A stretch of 34,777 nt of DNA from Clostridia bacterium (lineage in GTDB: Bacteria > Bacillota > Clostridia > Oscillospirales > Acutalibacteraceae). The notes under the pieces are model-generated. The model did no database searches, was not told the origin of the DNA, and worked only from the letters and a program-made list of their open reading frames with translations. The stretch covers positions 1 through 34,777 of the forward strand of contig JAFRZS010000042.1 in NCBI GenBank assembly GCA_017442445.1, read 5' to 3'. Shown here piece after piece: positions 1-7,447 of this stretch (positions are counted from its first letter, which is position 1; every line of letters starts with the position of its first letter). The position numbers were made by a program, and so were the translations under genes.

Positions 1-38
1 TAAAAAAAGCGAAGACCGTATAAAACCGCATAGAATAA

Positions 39-73
39 GGGGTTCTGCAGGTGTAAAAGCCTACAAGAACCCC
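39..73. terminator. Hairpin at left edge, possible terminator of an upstream gene
   Basis: GGGGTTCT at 39-46 pairs perfectly with AGAACCCC at 66-73, and AGG/CCT adds pairs inside. There is no clear T-run on either side, so intrinsic termination is uncertain. It could instead be the last stem of an element cut by the window edge. Confidence 0.4.
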
Positions 74-123
74 ATAAACATGCATATAATATCAAAAACT
101 GTAAAGTATTATGTTTTATACTA

Positions 124-210
124 CGAACAAACCTCACCGCTTGGGCGTCTTTGTACGCCTTCGGGCATACAAAATCAAGGCTGAAGCCTTGATTTCGCTC
201 GGTTTGTCCG
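124..210. repeat. Multi-branched palindromic element (REP-like repeat or structured RNA)
   Basis: An outer stem joins CGAACAAACC (124-133) to GGTTTGTCCG (201-210) with one mismatch. Inside are two more hairpins. TTTGTA-c-GCC (150-159) pairs with GGC-a-TACAAA (164-173) around a TTCG tetraloop. ATCAAGGCT (174-182) pairs with AGCCTTGAT (185-193) without mismatch. Three nested helices in 87 bases, with no protein support, point to a palindromic repeat or a folded RNA. About 14 of 16 bases at 149-164 recur near 16175-16190. Confidence 0.55.
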
Positions 211-246
211 TTCTTCATCTTTTTTTCCTATCCCCCTTAAGACTGA

Positions 247-275
247 GCTGTAAAAAAAATTCGTTTTTTTACAGC
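247..275. terminator. A/T-rich hairpin, probable terminator
   Basis: GCTGTAAAAAAA (247-258) and TTTTTTTACAGC (264-275) form a 12-bp perfect stem with loop ATTCG. The A-run on one arm and T-run on the other would allow termination from either side. The CTGTAAAA/TTTTACAG stem recurs in the terminators at 3985-4012 and 14260-14297. Confidence 0.5.
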
Positions 276-308
276 CTCTTAGTTTTTAAAAAGAATTTTA
301 TTTAATTG

Positions 309-337
309 TTGATTTATGAATTTTTTTGTGTTATTCT
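309..337 (+). promoter_or_regulatory. Sigma-A promoter with extended -10 for the first oxidoreductase
   Basis: The -35 box TTGATT (309-314) and -10 box TATTCT (332-337) are separated by 17 bp. A TG one base before the -10 box makes it an extended -10. The start codon at 398 follows about 60 bases later with AGGAGA at 382-387. Confidence 0.6.
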
Positions 338-397
338 ATTAGAGCTGAGTATTTTGATATATCAGCAGACTAATTTTTTGCAGGAGATACTTTTATT

Positions 398-1684
398 ATG
401 AAACAGTTTACCGCAATAGTTATCGGTGCAGGCAGCAGAGGTTCAACCTACACAAATAAAATGGCAGAGATGCCTGAAAAGTTCAAGGTTATCGGTGTTG
501 CAGAGCCTATTGATGACAGAAGAAATTACATAAAAGATAAGCATAATATTGCAGATGAGCATTGTTTTGATACATGGGAGAAAATTTTAGATATCCCTAA
601 ATTTGCAGATGTTGCAATTATTGCAACAATGGACAGAATGCACACAGAACCCGCAATCAAGGCTATGGAGTTAGGTTATGATCTTTTACTTGAAAAACCT
701 GCAGCTCCCACACCTGAGGAGTGTGCACTCATTATGAAAAAGGCTGAAGAATACGGCAGAAAGGTACTTGTTTGTCACGTTCTTCGTTACACATCATTCT
801 TCAAATCACTTAAAAAGATTCTTGATGACGGTGTTATCGGTGAAGTTATAAATGTTGAGCATATTGAAGCAGTCGGTTATAAGCATCAGAGCCACAGCTT
901 TGTAAGAGGTAACTGGGGCAACGAGGAGAGAAGCTCCTTTATGCTTTTACAGAAGTGCTGTCATGACCTTGATATTCTTCAGTGGTTGCTTGATAAGAAG
1001 TGTGAAAGAATACAGTCCTTTGGTTCATGCAGACATTTCCGTGAGGAAAATGCTCCCGAGGGTTCACCTGATTATTGCATCGAGGGTTGTCCGGTTGGCG
1101 AAACCTGCTACTACAACGCAATGAAGCTTTATTATGACGATAAAAATAACGGTTGGTTCCGCGGCGCAGCAACAGGTAAGACAGTACCGAAAGATTGCGA
1201 TGTTCTCAAGGCATTGAGAGAAACACAGTACGGCAAATGTGTCTACAAGTGTGATAATGATGTTGTTGACCATCAGACAGTCAATATGGAATTTGAAGGC
1301 GGTCTTACAGTTGTTATGACTATGAGTGCTTTCACAAGAGGCGGAAGAAGACTCAGAATTATGGGAACAAAGGGTGAGCTTGTTGCAAATATGAGTATGC
1401 CCTCTGATCAGGCTTTTTGCTTATTCTCATTCGACACAAACGAAACTACACACATTAATGCAGACTATGCTAATGTAGGCGACAGCATCACAGGCGGTCA
1501 CGGCGGCGGAGACCAGGGAATTATCGCGGACCTTTACAGATACCTTACAGGAGAGCTTGATGCTGAAGATGTAAGTGAAATCGGTATTTCATGCCAGAAT
1601 CATATGTTGGCATTTGCTGCTGAAGATTCACGCAGAAACGGCACAGTTGTTTCACTTAAAGAGTATATGGAAAAATATATGTAA
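398..1684 (+). CDS. Gfo/Idh/MocA family NAD(P)-dependent oxidoreductase with a cysteine cluster
   Basis: This 428-residue cytoplasmic protein belongs to the Gfo/Idh/MocA family, which oxidises or reduces sugar and polyol hydroxyls with NAD(P). The N-terminal Rossmann fold shows GAGSRG at residues 10-15. The family motif EKP is at 99-101, and CCHDLD at 187-192 sits where the catalytic Asp/His region lies. It is longer than a typical 330-380 residue member because of an insert around 205-260. That insert carries C211, C227, C231 and C237, suggestive of a bound metal or disulphide, though this is only inference. The start is fixed by AGGAGA ten bases upstream of the ATG. A terminator follows at 1693. 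The neighbouring BNR gene suggests a role in a derived sugar; the substrate cannot be read from sequence. Confidence 0.88.
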   Translation: MKQFTAIVIGAGSRGSTYTNKMAEMPEKFKVIGVAEPIDDRRNYIKDKHNIADEHCFDTWEKILDIPKFADVAIIATMDRMHTEPAIKAMELGYDLLLEKPAAPTPEECALIMKKAEEYGRKVLVCHVLRYTSFFKSLKKILDDGVIGEVINVEHIEAVGYKHQSHSFVRGNWGNEERSSFMLLQKCCHDLDILQWLLDKKCERIQSFGSCRHFREENAPEGSPDYCIEGCPVGETCYYNAMKLYYDDKNNGWFRGAATGKTVPKDCDVLKALRETQYGKCVYKCDNDVVDHQTVNMEFEGGLTVVMTMSAFTRGGRRLRIMGTKGELVANMSMPSDQAFCLFSFDTNETTHINADYANVGDSITGGHGGGDQGIIADLYRYLTGELDAEDVSEIGISCQNHMLAFAAEDSRRNGTVVSLKEYMEKYM

Positions 1685-1692
1685 TACACAGC

Positions 1693-1724
1693 AAACGGCA
1701 GTTGGTGACAGCTGCCGTTTTTTT
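1693..1724 (+). terminator. Intrinsic terminator after the first oxidoreductase
   Basis: AAACGGCAGTTG (1693-1704) pairs with CAGCTGCCGTTT (1709-1720) through one G-T wobble and a GTGA loop. A run of seven T follows from 1718. The hairpin starts eight bases after the stop codon. Confidence 0.85.
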
Positions 1725-1732
1725 GATATGCT

Positions 1733-1761
1733 TTGCTTTTTGTTATTGTTTATGATATAAT
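1733..1761 (+). promoter_or_regulatory. Sigma-A promoter for the BNR/phosphoesterase pair
   Basis: TTGCTT (1733-1738), a 17-bp spacer and TATAAT (1756-1761), with TG-a directly before the -10 box. The predicted transcript would begin only about a dozen bases before the ATG at 1781, giving a very short leader whose 5' end contains the AGAGGTGAT ribosome binding site. Confidence 0.65.
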
Positions 1762-1780
1762 TCTTATCAGAGGTGATATT

Positions 1781-2758
1781 ATGGAAAAATATCTCATACA
1801 CGATTTTGAAACCTGCACAAGAGAGCCGATTTTAAGAAAAATGAAAGACGGAAGTCTTATCTGTATGTTTCTGACAGGCGGAAAAGAAGAACCGCTTAAC
1901 GAAAATTATGTTGCAGTATCACGCAGTTACGATGACGGAAAAACCTGGAGTGAACCTGAAGCGCTTTTTGACCACAAGATAAGAGGTGTGTGGTGTACTG
2001 AAATATTCACAGGTGACGAAAATCCTTTTGCTGTGGTTCATACATATAACGCAAACTGTTGGTACAGAGAATTGCATACATTTATTTCTGTAACAAAGGA
2101 CAACGGAAAAACATGGTCGGAGCCTTTGAATTTTCCCGGTCTGGTAGGCGGTTGTTCGTTAAGACAGGCTATCACACTTTCAAACGGAGATACCCTTATT
2201 CCTCTTTATTGGCAGGAGTCTTTGGGTAAATTTGATTGGTCAGGCGGAAAAGGCTGGGATAATTTATTTTTCAGAACAGGTGTCGGTATTCGTCCCAAGG
2301 GAAAAGATCACTGGGAAAGATACGGTTACATCGCAAGTGATGAACGCTCACTTTGGGAGCCTAATGCGGTTGAGCTTGAAGACGGTCATATAATCATGTA
2401 TATCCGTTCTGATATCGGATATCTTCAGTATGTTGAAAGCTTTGATTACGGCAGAACTTGGACAGAACTCAAAAAGCTTGACATCAAGCACTCGGATTCA
2501 AAAATCACTTGCCTTAAAGTCAAAGGTAAAGTGCTTATGTTCAATAATGCAGTTGAATCGGGCCGTACACATCTTGAAATGTCAATAAGCGAAGACGGAC
2601 TTGATTTCAAGCATGTATGCTATCTTGAAGATGAAAATGAAAGCTTCTTCTATCCGCATCCTTGCTGTGATGACGAAACGGAAACTTTATATGTTGCCTA
2701 CGAGAACAGAAGACAGCATTATCTGAAAAAATTTACCTATGAAGAAATAGGATTATAA
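1781..2758 (+). CDS. BNR/Asp-box repeat protein, sialidase-like exo-hydrolase
   Basis: This 325-residue protein matches the BNR_2 sialidase-like beta-propeller group. Asp-box repeats (S-x-D-x-G-x-T-W) are visible as SYDDGKTW at 49-56, TKDNGKTW near 105-112 and FDYGRTW near 225, with a weaker fourth (SEDGLDF). The N-terminal REPILRK lies where classical sialidases carry the FRIP arginine, so the motif is degenerate. There is no signal peptide, so it acts in the cytoplasm, unlike secreted sialidases. I chose the ATG at 1781 because AGAGGTGAT lies just upstream; the frame's earlier start at 1733 lies in the promoter. It is 12 bases from the next gene, so they share an mRNA. Family members include sialidases and other exo-glycosidases; the true substrate is open. 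Confidence 0.8.
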   Translation: MEKYLIHDFETCTREPILRKMKDGSLICMFLTGGKEEPLNENYVAVSRSYDDGKTWSEPEALFDHKIRGVWCTEIFTGDENPFAVVHTYNANCWYRELHTFISVTKDNGKTWSEPLNFPGLVGGCSLRQAITLSNGDTLIPLYWQESLGKFDWSGGKGWDNLFFRTGVGIRPKGKDHWERYGYIASDERSLWEPNAVELEDGHIIMYIRSDIGYLQYVESFDYGRTWTELKKLDIKHSDSKITCLKVKGKVLMFNNAVESGRTHLEMSISEDGLDFKHVCYLEDENESFFYPHPCCDDETETLYVAYENRRQHYLKKFTYEEIGL

Positions 2759-2770
2759 AAGGTGTTTTTG

Positions 2771-3973
2771 ATGAAAAAGATATTTAGTTTATTATTAGCG
2801 GTTTTAACAGTTTTTACATTTGCTGTCCCTGTCGAAGCAAAGGCTCAGAAAGAACTTACCTTTAATGCAGACGGAGAGTTTACCGTTTTGCAGATAAGCG
2901 ACCCTCAGGACGATCAATATATTGCATATGAGCTTGTGCATTTTATTGACCTGGCTATAAAGGAAACTAATCCCGATCTTATTGTTTTCACAGGCGATAT
3001 TGTTGAAGACAATATTGACGGCAAAGACGGAGTTGACGAAGAAGACGGACGCGAGGGAGTTGTGGTTGAGGGTGACTATGAAAAAACTCTTGCGAATGTA
3101 AAAGCAGTTTGTGATGCGGTTTTTTCTTCGGCTGAGAAAGCGGATATTCCGTTTGCTGTTGCTCAGGGAAACAATGACTATAAAAGCACAGTTACTGCAG
3201 AGGATTGGCTGAAGATATATGCTTCTTACGAAAACTGTCTTGTCAGCGATGAGAGTGAAGATTCTTCATCAAGAATTGACTACAATCTTGAAATTAAATC
3301 TTCAGACGGAAAAACAGCTTTTAACATCTGGATTATGGACACAGGTGCAGATACCGTTACAAAAGAACAGATTGAATGGTATAAGGCTGAAAGCAATAAG
3401 CTTAAAAATTCAAATTCAGGAGAAATTGTACCGTCAATTCTTTTTCAGCATATACAGACAGATGATGTGGGAAATCTCTTTGAAGAATGTGAATCATGGC
3501 ATAAGAATGCAAGACAAAAAGGCGGTAAATATTACAGATTAAATTCTGATGTAGCTGAAGGCTATTTTAAAAATGTCAGCTTCCCGGGCTTTACAAGCGA
3601 TCAGTTCAGAGCGTGGAAAGAACAGGGTGATGTTCTCGGTGCATATTTCGGTCATCAGCATCAGGACGGATATACCGGAACTTATGATTCAATTGAGCTC
3701 GGACTTACATACGGTTGCCAATTTGCAAAGGACGGCCCGTACGGAATAAGGGTGTTTACATTTTACGAAGACAACATAAAAGAATATAGTAACGACCTTT
3801 ATACATACGAGGGAAGTGTGTTAAAAGGAAATGCAAGATTTGAACTGCAGACAAACGAAAGCGGCTTTGAAAAGTTTCTTGATAAAGCAGAGGCTTTTAT
3901 TGCGAAGGTATATGTAGTGATTAAAATGATATGGAGTTGTATCGTGGAAATCAAAAACTTTTTAAACATCTGA
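2771..3973 (+). CDS. Secreted calcineurin-like metallophosphoesterase
   Basis: The 400-residue product starts with a signal peptide (MKK, a hydrophobic stretch to about residue 20, then VEAKA). The mature part is a calcineurin-like phosphoesterase: QISDPQ at 41-46, TGDIVEDN at 74-81, QGNNDY at 132-137, a later FQH, and GHQHQDG. Two usual histidines are changed: the first-motif DxH reads D-P-Q, and GNHD/E reads GNND. This resembles Dcr2/purple-acid-phosphatase-like branches, but the substitutions leave activity uncertain. The C-terminus ends in a hydrophobic helix (KVYVVIKMIWSCIVEI) that could hold it at the membrane. The ATG at 2771 fits AAAGGTG seven bases upstream; an in-frame GTG at 2762 lies within that site. 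It is co-transcribed with the BNR gene. Confidence 0.85.
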   Translation: MKKIFSLLLAVLTVFTFAVPVEAKAQKELTFNADGEFTVLQISDPQDDQYIAYELVHFIDLAIKETNPDLIVFTGDIVEDNIDGKDGVDEEDGREGVVVEGDYEKTLANVKAVCDAVFSSAEKADIPFAVAQGNNDYKSTVTAEDWLKIYASYENCLVSDESEDSSSRIDYNLEIKSSDGKTAFNIWIMDTGADTVTKEQIEWYKAESNKLKNSNSGEIVPSILFQHIQTDDVGNLFEECESWHKNARQKGGKYYRLNSDVAEGYFKNVSFPGFTSDQFRAWKEQGDVLGAYFGHQHQDGYTGTYDSIELGLTYGCQFAKDGPYGIRVFTFYEDNIKEYSNDLYTYEGSVLKGNARFELQTNESGFEKFLDKAEAFIAKVYVVIKMIWSCIVEIKNFLNI

Positions 3974-3984
3974 TGATAAAAAAC

Positions 3985-4012
3985 GGCTGTAAAACCTCAA
4001 GGTTTTACAGCC
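3985..4012. terminator. Bidirectional terminator between convergent genes
   Basis: GGCTGTAAAACC (3985-3996) pairs perfectly with GGTTTTACAGCC (4001-4012) around a TCAA loop. A- and T-rich flanks lie on both sides (TAAAAAA before, ATTATTTTAAATTT after). It lies between the stop codons of the phosphoesterase and the minus-strand oxidoreductase. Confidence 0.8.
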
Positions 4013-4021
4013 GACATTATT

Positions 4022-5095
4022 TTAAATTTCAACCGATAACGGATTTTCTGCATGAACATGTTCAATAACGCTGATTACCATAGCTGCCTGTTCGGGAGTT
4101 ACTTCCATAGGCTTGTCTTCTGTGATTGCATAGTACATCATCTCATAAAATCTCTGTGTTCCTACAGTAAAAGCGGAGCCCTGAAATTCGCCCGATTCCT
4201 CGTGAGTTTTAAGCTCTTCTTTGCAGTAAAGAGGTAAGCCTTCATCAGTTCTGAGTGTTTCAAGCTGAACCTCGTGCTCAGGATTTTCGCCTTCAACAAG
4301 ATATTTCATTTCGTAAGCACAGTCGCTTGATTTATAGCAACCCTTTGTGCCGAGAATTTTGAATACGGGAGCAGGGTAAGCGTCGTCTGAACAAATCTCA
4401 ATGTCAATTACGGGTTTGTGCGGTGCTGTCATAACGATTTTTGCATAGTCGTCAGCATCACCGCTTGTGAGAGTACGGCCGAGGCGTGAGAATACAACCT
4501 CAAAATCAGGGTCAAAATCAAGAAAAGCGAGAGCGAATCCGATGGGGTGAGGGCCTGTGTTATAAACACTTCCGCCCATTTTAAGCTGTGTTGTCTGCCA
4601 GTCCCATCTTCTCTGGAATCCGCTGTAAGTAATATCAATCTGTTTGATTTCACCGAGCTTACCGCTTGCGATTGCTTCTTTTGCACCGTCAAAGAAAGGT
4701 GCGAGAAGTGACTGCTGGAATACGCCTAATTTTACATTGTTTTCTTTTGCAATTCTGATAAGCTTATCACACTCATATCTGTTTCTTGCGAAGGGTTTTT
4801 CAACAACAACATTCTTGCCGTTTTTGAGTAAGTTTTTTGTGATTTCATAGTGGTCACATGAATATGTTGCGTTGACGACAAGGTCAATATCGTCTCTTTT
4901 ATAAAGTTCGGTATAGTCTGAGTATGTATCACAACCGGGATATTCCTCGGCGGCGCGAAGACGCCTTTCTTCGTCAATCTCAACTACCGCGGCAACATCA
5001 AAAAGATGATTTCTCATTTCATTTTTGAAATGTCTGCCGTGGATATCGCGACCGCTTCGTCCTTGTCCTATAATTGCAACTTTTAATTTTTCCAT
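4022..5095 (-). CDS. Gfo/Idh/MocA family oxidoreductase
   Basis: A 357-residue cytoplasmic oxidoreductase of normal family length. The Rossmann motif GQGRSG is at residues 10-15, followed by an acidic VVEID strand end. The EKP motif is at 99-101 and the catalytic-region histidine is in NTGPHPIGF (H183). The C-terminal alpha/beta domain contains the usual VGTQRFYEMMYYAI. It lacks the cysteine insert of the oxidoreductase at 398, so the two are distant paralogues rather than a duplication. AGGAGG lies just before the ATG, and only 15 bases separate it from the upstream 625-residue barrel gene, so both share an mRNA. This suggests it processes the sugar released by that enzyme; the substrate is unknown. 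Confidence 0.88.
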   Translation of the reverse strand: MEKLKVAIIGQGRSGRDIHGRHFKNEMRNHLFDVAAVVEIDEERRLRAAEEYPGCDTYSDYTELYKRDDIDLVVNATYSCDHYEITKNLLKNGKNVVVEKPFARNRYECDKLIRIAKENNVKLGVFQQSLLAPFFDGAKEAIASGKLGEIKQIDITYSGFQRRWDWQTTQLKMGGSVYNTGPHPIGFALAFLDFDPDFEVVFSRLGRTLTSGDADDYAKIVMTAPHKPVIDIEICSDDAYPAPVFKILGTKGCYKSSDCAYEMKYLVEGENPEHEVQLETLRTDEGLPLYCKEELKTHEESGEFQGSAFTVGTQRFYEMMYYAITEDKPMEVTPEQAAMVISVIEHVHAENPLSVEI

Positions 5096-5110
5096 AACTG
5101 TTTCCTCCTG

Positions 5111-6988
5111 TTATTTAATAAGTTCAAATCCCGCAAAACTGAAAGCGGGAATATCGTCAAGTTTAACTTTATCACCTGATAAAACACCGCCGCCTTGTAT
5201 GAATTTAATCTGACTGTAATTTTCAGCTAATTCAACAACAGGTTCAATTGCAACATCGGCAAAGAAATTCCAAAGACCGACGGAAAGTGAATTTTCATTT
5301 TCCTTGCATTGAATATACATAGCGGGGTGTCCGTAGGTATATGCGGGTAATTTTTTACCGCTGAACCATTCGACAGCATCGGCAAACTGACGGCTTCTTT
5401 CATAATGCCTTAAGAGGTTTGAATTCATCTGATCTCTTGAATTTATATTAAGCACCAAAAATCTGTTTCCGTCTGCGTTTTCATAGCGGTAGGAAACAGG
5501 AAGAACACCGACAGATGTTTCAATATCAGAAAGAATTTCTGCGCTTTCCTTTAATTTAATGTTATAAACAGCGGTTTGTAGGGCGCTTATATTATTATCG
5601 TTATATAAAAAATGTTCTCTGAGACCGTCTTTAATTTTTTCTCCGATGCTTTCAATACCGACATCAATTCCTCTCTCAGAAAGAATTTCTGTAGCGGCAA
5701 GGTCAAGAATCAAGCCGTTTTCAACTGCGGAGAGAGGGATATGTCTTGCGTTTTCATCAAAAACCATACCGCAGATACCTTCACCATCATAAACAGTGGG
5801 GATTGTATTGAAGGCAGCTGTACGAGCAGCTTTTGAGAAGAACATATTTTCGGGATTGACAGTTGAATTTACCTTTGTCGGCACAACCAAGTCGGAAAGC
5901 TTTGCAGGAGCTTCGTAAATTCTGACACCACAGCTTTTTTTATTTCCGAAAATTTCATCAATGTTTTTGTATAGCTGACGGTTTCTTTCGTGGAAAAGAG
6001 CATAACCTTCTTCGTAATCTCTGTTTGAATGATAGTCAATGCCGTATTTTAAAATTCCGTCAGTGCAACCTGCAGCTCTCAATGCAGTATCAAAGCCCTC
6101 AACATAACTTGCAGGACAGTTGGTTCTCGGACGCGGGAAAGAGTCACCTTCCGAGAAAATCTCAATTTCATCGTCGCGAGTCCATGAACTTTCCATTCGT
6201 TCAAATTCAATAACATCCTGAAGGCTGTTGCCCCAGCGGTTTCCGACAGCCCAATAGGGCGCACCGATAAGACGGACGAAGGGTTTTGTTTTACCGGCAA
6301 GAATATGGGCAAGTTCGTTTGCGCTGACACCGTCTAAATCCCATGATGTCATACAAGCACAGGCCCCGATTCTGATATCGGGATTTATTTCGTCAACAGT
6401 ATTTCTTAGCTCCCGTGCAAAATTCCTGAAAGCATCGCCGTTTGCTTTTATATAAGCATCTCTGTATTTATTTTTACCGCCGTTTTTTATATGAAATTCC
6501 AATTCCTCACGGGTGGAATTTTCACCTGTAATTTTATTGATTTCAGCAATATGATTATCGCAAAGACAGGCAGGGGAATCGTATAAAAATCCGTAACGGA
6601 AATCGTCATCAAACATAATAAGGTCAACACCGCACAAAGCAATATCTTTAACATAACCTTTTACAAACTCAACAAAATTTTTATCAAGAGGACATTTCAC
6701 ATCAGGGATATCTTTTCCGCCGATAGTTTTCATGTTGATAAAATTATCAGCCTTGGGAGTTTTAAAAGTCCAGTTCCATGAACCGACTTCAAATCCGTTT
6801 TCTTTCAGAAAAGATACATTTCTTTTGAGAGTTTCCATAACAACTTTTCGTTTTTCTGTGTCGGTTTCGTAAGTGCTGATTGAAAGAAAAACTCGCTCGG
6901 CATCAAACCTTTTGAGGTCTTTTACTGTTCTTTCTCTGCCGAGTTCTTCAAGATTACGGCTGACTACAGGTACTGAGATTTTATACAT
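5111..6988 (-). CDS. Unassigned TIM-barrel protein, probable glycoside hydrolase
   Basis: The 625-residue product has no signal peptide. Its first 350 residues read like a (beta/alpha)8 barrel of the retaining-glycosidase type: FEVGSWNWTF at 67-76, a strand ending in acidic residues (VDLIMFDDDFR, 121-131), a cysteine-rich segment ACLCDNH, IRIGACACMTSWD near 206-217, and IEIFSEGD with E280 at a strand end. D127-D129 and E280 are my candidates for catalytic residues. The rest resembles a GATase-like middle domain and a C-terminal beta domain, as in GH42-type enzymes. I cannot place it in a named family. The start at 6988 is set by GGAGGT at 6995-7000; an upstream in-frame ATG at 7018 overlaps the -10 box. 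It leads the operon with the oxidoreductase. Confidence 0.65.
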   Translation of the reverse strand: MYKISVPVVSRNLEELGRERTVKDLKRFDAERVFLSISTYETDTEKRKVVMETLKRNVSFLKENGFEVGSWNWTFKTPKADNFINMKTIGGKDIPDVKCPLDKNFVEFVKGYVKDIALCGVDLIMFDDDFRYGFLYDSPACLCDNHIAEINKITGENSTREELEFHIKNGGKNKYRDAYIKANGDAFRNFARELRNTVDEINPDIRIGACACMTSWDLDGVSANELAHILAGKTKPFVRLIGAPYWAVGNRWGNSLQDVIEFERMESSWTRDDEIEIFSEGDSFPRPRTNCPASYVEGFDTALRAAGCTDGILKYGIDYHSNRDYEEGYALFHERNRQLYKNIDEIFGNKKSCGVRIYEAPAKLSDLVVPTKVNSTVNPENMFFSKAARTAAFNTIPTVYDGEGICGMVFDENARHIPLSAVENGLILDLAATEILSERGIDVGIESIGEKIKDGLREHFLYNDNNISALQTAVYNIKLKESAEILSDIETSVGVLPVSYRYENADGNRFLVLNINSRDQMNSNLLRHYERSRQFADAVEWFSGKKLPAYTYGHPAMYIQCKENENSLSVGLWNFFADVAIEPVVELAENYSQIKFIQGGGVLSGDKVKLDDIPAFSFAGFELIK

Positions 6989-7016
6989 ATAAATACCTCC
7001 ACATCTTCCTGAAAAC

Positions 7017-7045
7017 ATTTTAGTCCTAAAAGTTTTTTAAGTCAA
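7017..7045 (-). promoter_or_regulatory. Sigma-A promoter of the barrel/oxidoreductase operon
   Basis: Read on the minus strand: TTGACT (7045-7040), a 17-bp spacer, TAAAAT (7022-7017). Transcription would start near 7010, which rules out the ATG at 7018 and supports the start at 6988. Confidence 0.75.
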
Positions 7046-7129
7046 TGATTTTTAATGATTTAATAAAAATTGAAAGTACTGTTTTCGGGACTTTGGAAAG
7101 AAAAACAAAAATTTTTCAAAAAACAACTC

Positions 7130-7157
7130 TTGATGTTTTTTAAAAAAGTAATATACT
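7130..7157 (+). promoter_or_regulatory. Promoter for the EF-hand microprotein
   Basis: TTGATG (7130-7135), a 16-bp spacer and TATACT (7152-7157). The -10 region lies in a small palindrome, AAGTA-at-ATACTT. The ATG follows 30 bases later. Confidence 0.55.
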
Positions 7158-7186
7158 TAAAGTAAAGAAATAAAGGAGGAAAAAGC

Positions 7187-7342
7187 ATGAAAGGTATATT
7201 CGGTGATTTATTTGATTTTAACGGCGACGGTAAGCTTGACGCTTTTGAAAAAGCTGCAGAATTTGCTGCGTTCATGAATCTGATTGAGGAAGATGAAGAT
7301 GATAACGATGAAGATATAGATTTTGATGAAGATGAGTTTTAA
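7187..7342 (+). CDS. 51-residue EF-hand microprotein with acidic tail
   Basis: A strong ribosome binding site, AAAGGAGGA (7172-7180), lies six bases before an ATG that opens a 51-codon frame ending in TAA at 7340. Residues 10-21 form a textbook EF-hand calcium loop, DFNGDGKLDAFE, with D1, N3, D5, G6, L8, D9 and E12 in place. An amphipathic helix follows (KAAEFAAFMNLI), and then 14 of the last 19 residues are Asp or Glu. There is no signal peptide or membrane segment, so it is predicted to be cytoplasmic. It has its own promoter. A single EF-hand with a polyacidic tail suggests a small calcium-binding or charge-mimicking protein, possibly dimeric; its function is unknown. Automatic callers may miss it because of its size. 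Confidence 0.75.
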   Translation: MKGIFGDLFDFNGDGKLDAFEKAAEFAAFMNLIEEDEDDNDEDIDFDEDEF

Positions 7343-7351
7343 AATTTTAAT

Positions 7352-7380
7352 TTGACACAAATCAAAACTATTGGTATAAT
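7352..7380 (+). promoter_or_regulatory. Perfect consensus sigma-A promoter for the lipoprotein
   Basis: TTGACA (7352-7357), exactly 17 bp, then TATAAT (7375-7380), with TG-g before the -10 box. All twelve hexamer bases match consensus. The 5' end of the transcript can fold into AAAGTG (7388-7393) with CACTTT (7404-7409), followed by a short T-run. Confidence 0.85.
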
Positions 7381-7447
7381 CTTCTCGAAAGTGAAGAGGA
7401 TTACACTTTTTATAATACCGACAGATTTTTGATTGAGGTGTAATATT

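Larger units (their letters stand above)
1..397. other. Gene-free left edge
   Basis: I find no convincing gene here. The only open frame (111-305, 64 codons) has no ribosome binding site and runs through a set of perfect hairpins, so I regard it as spurious. The stretch holds a terminator-like hairpin (39-73), a multi-hairpin element (124-210), an A/T-rich hairpin (247-275) and the promoter of the first gene (309-337). A loose inverted repeat, GCTGA at 344-348 with TCAGC at 362-366, lies just downstream of the -10 box and could be an operator. Confidence 0.6.

Noticed and set aside
111..305. A 64-codon open frame at the left edge
   Set aside because: It has no ribosome binding site, an odd composition, and lies over the palindromic hairpins and the A/T terminator-like stem.
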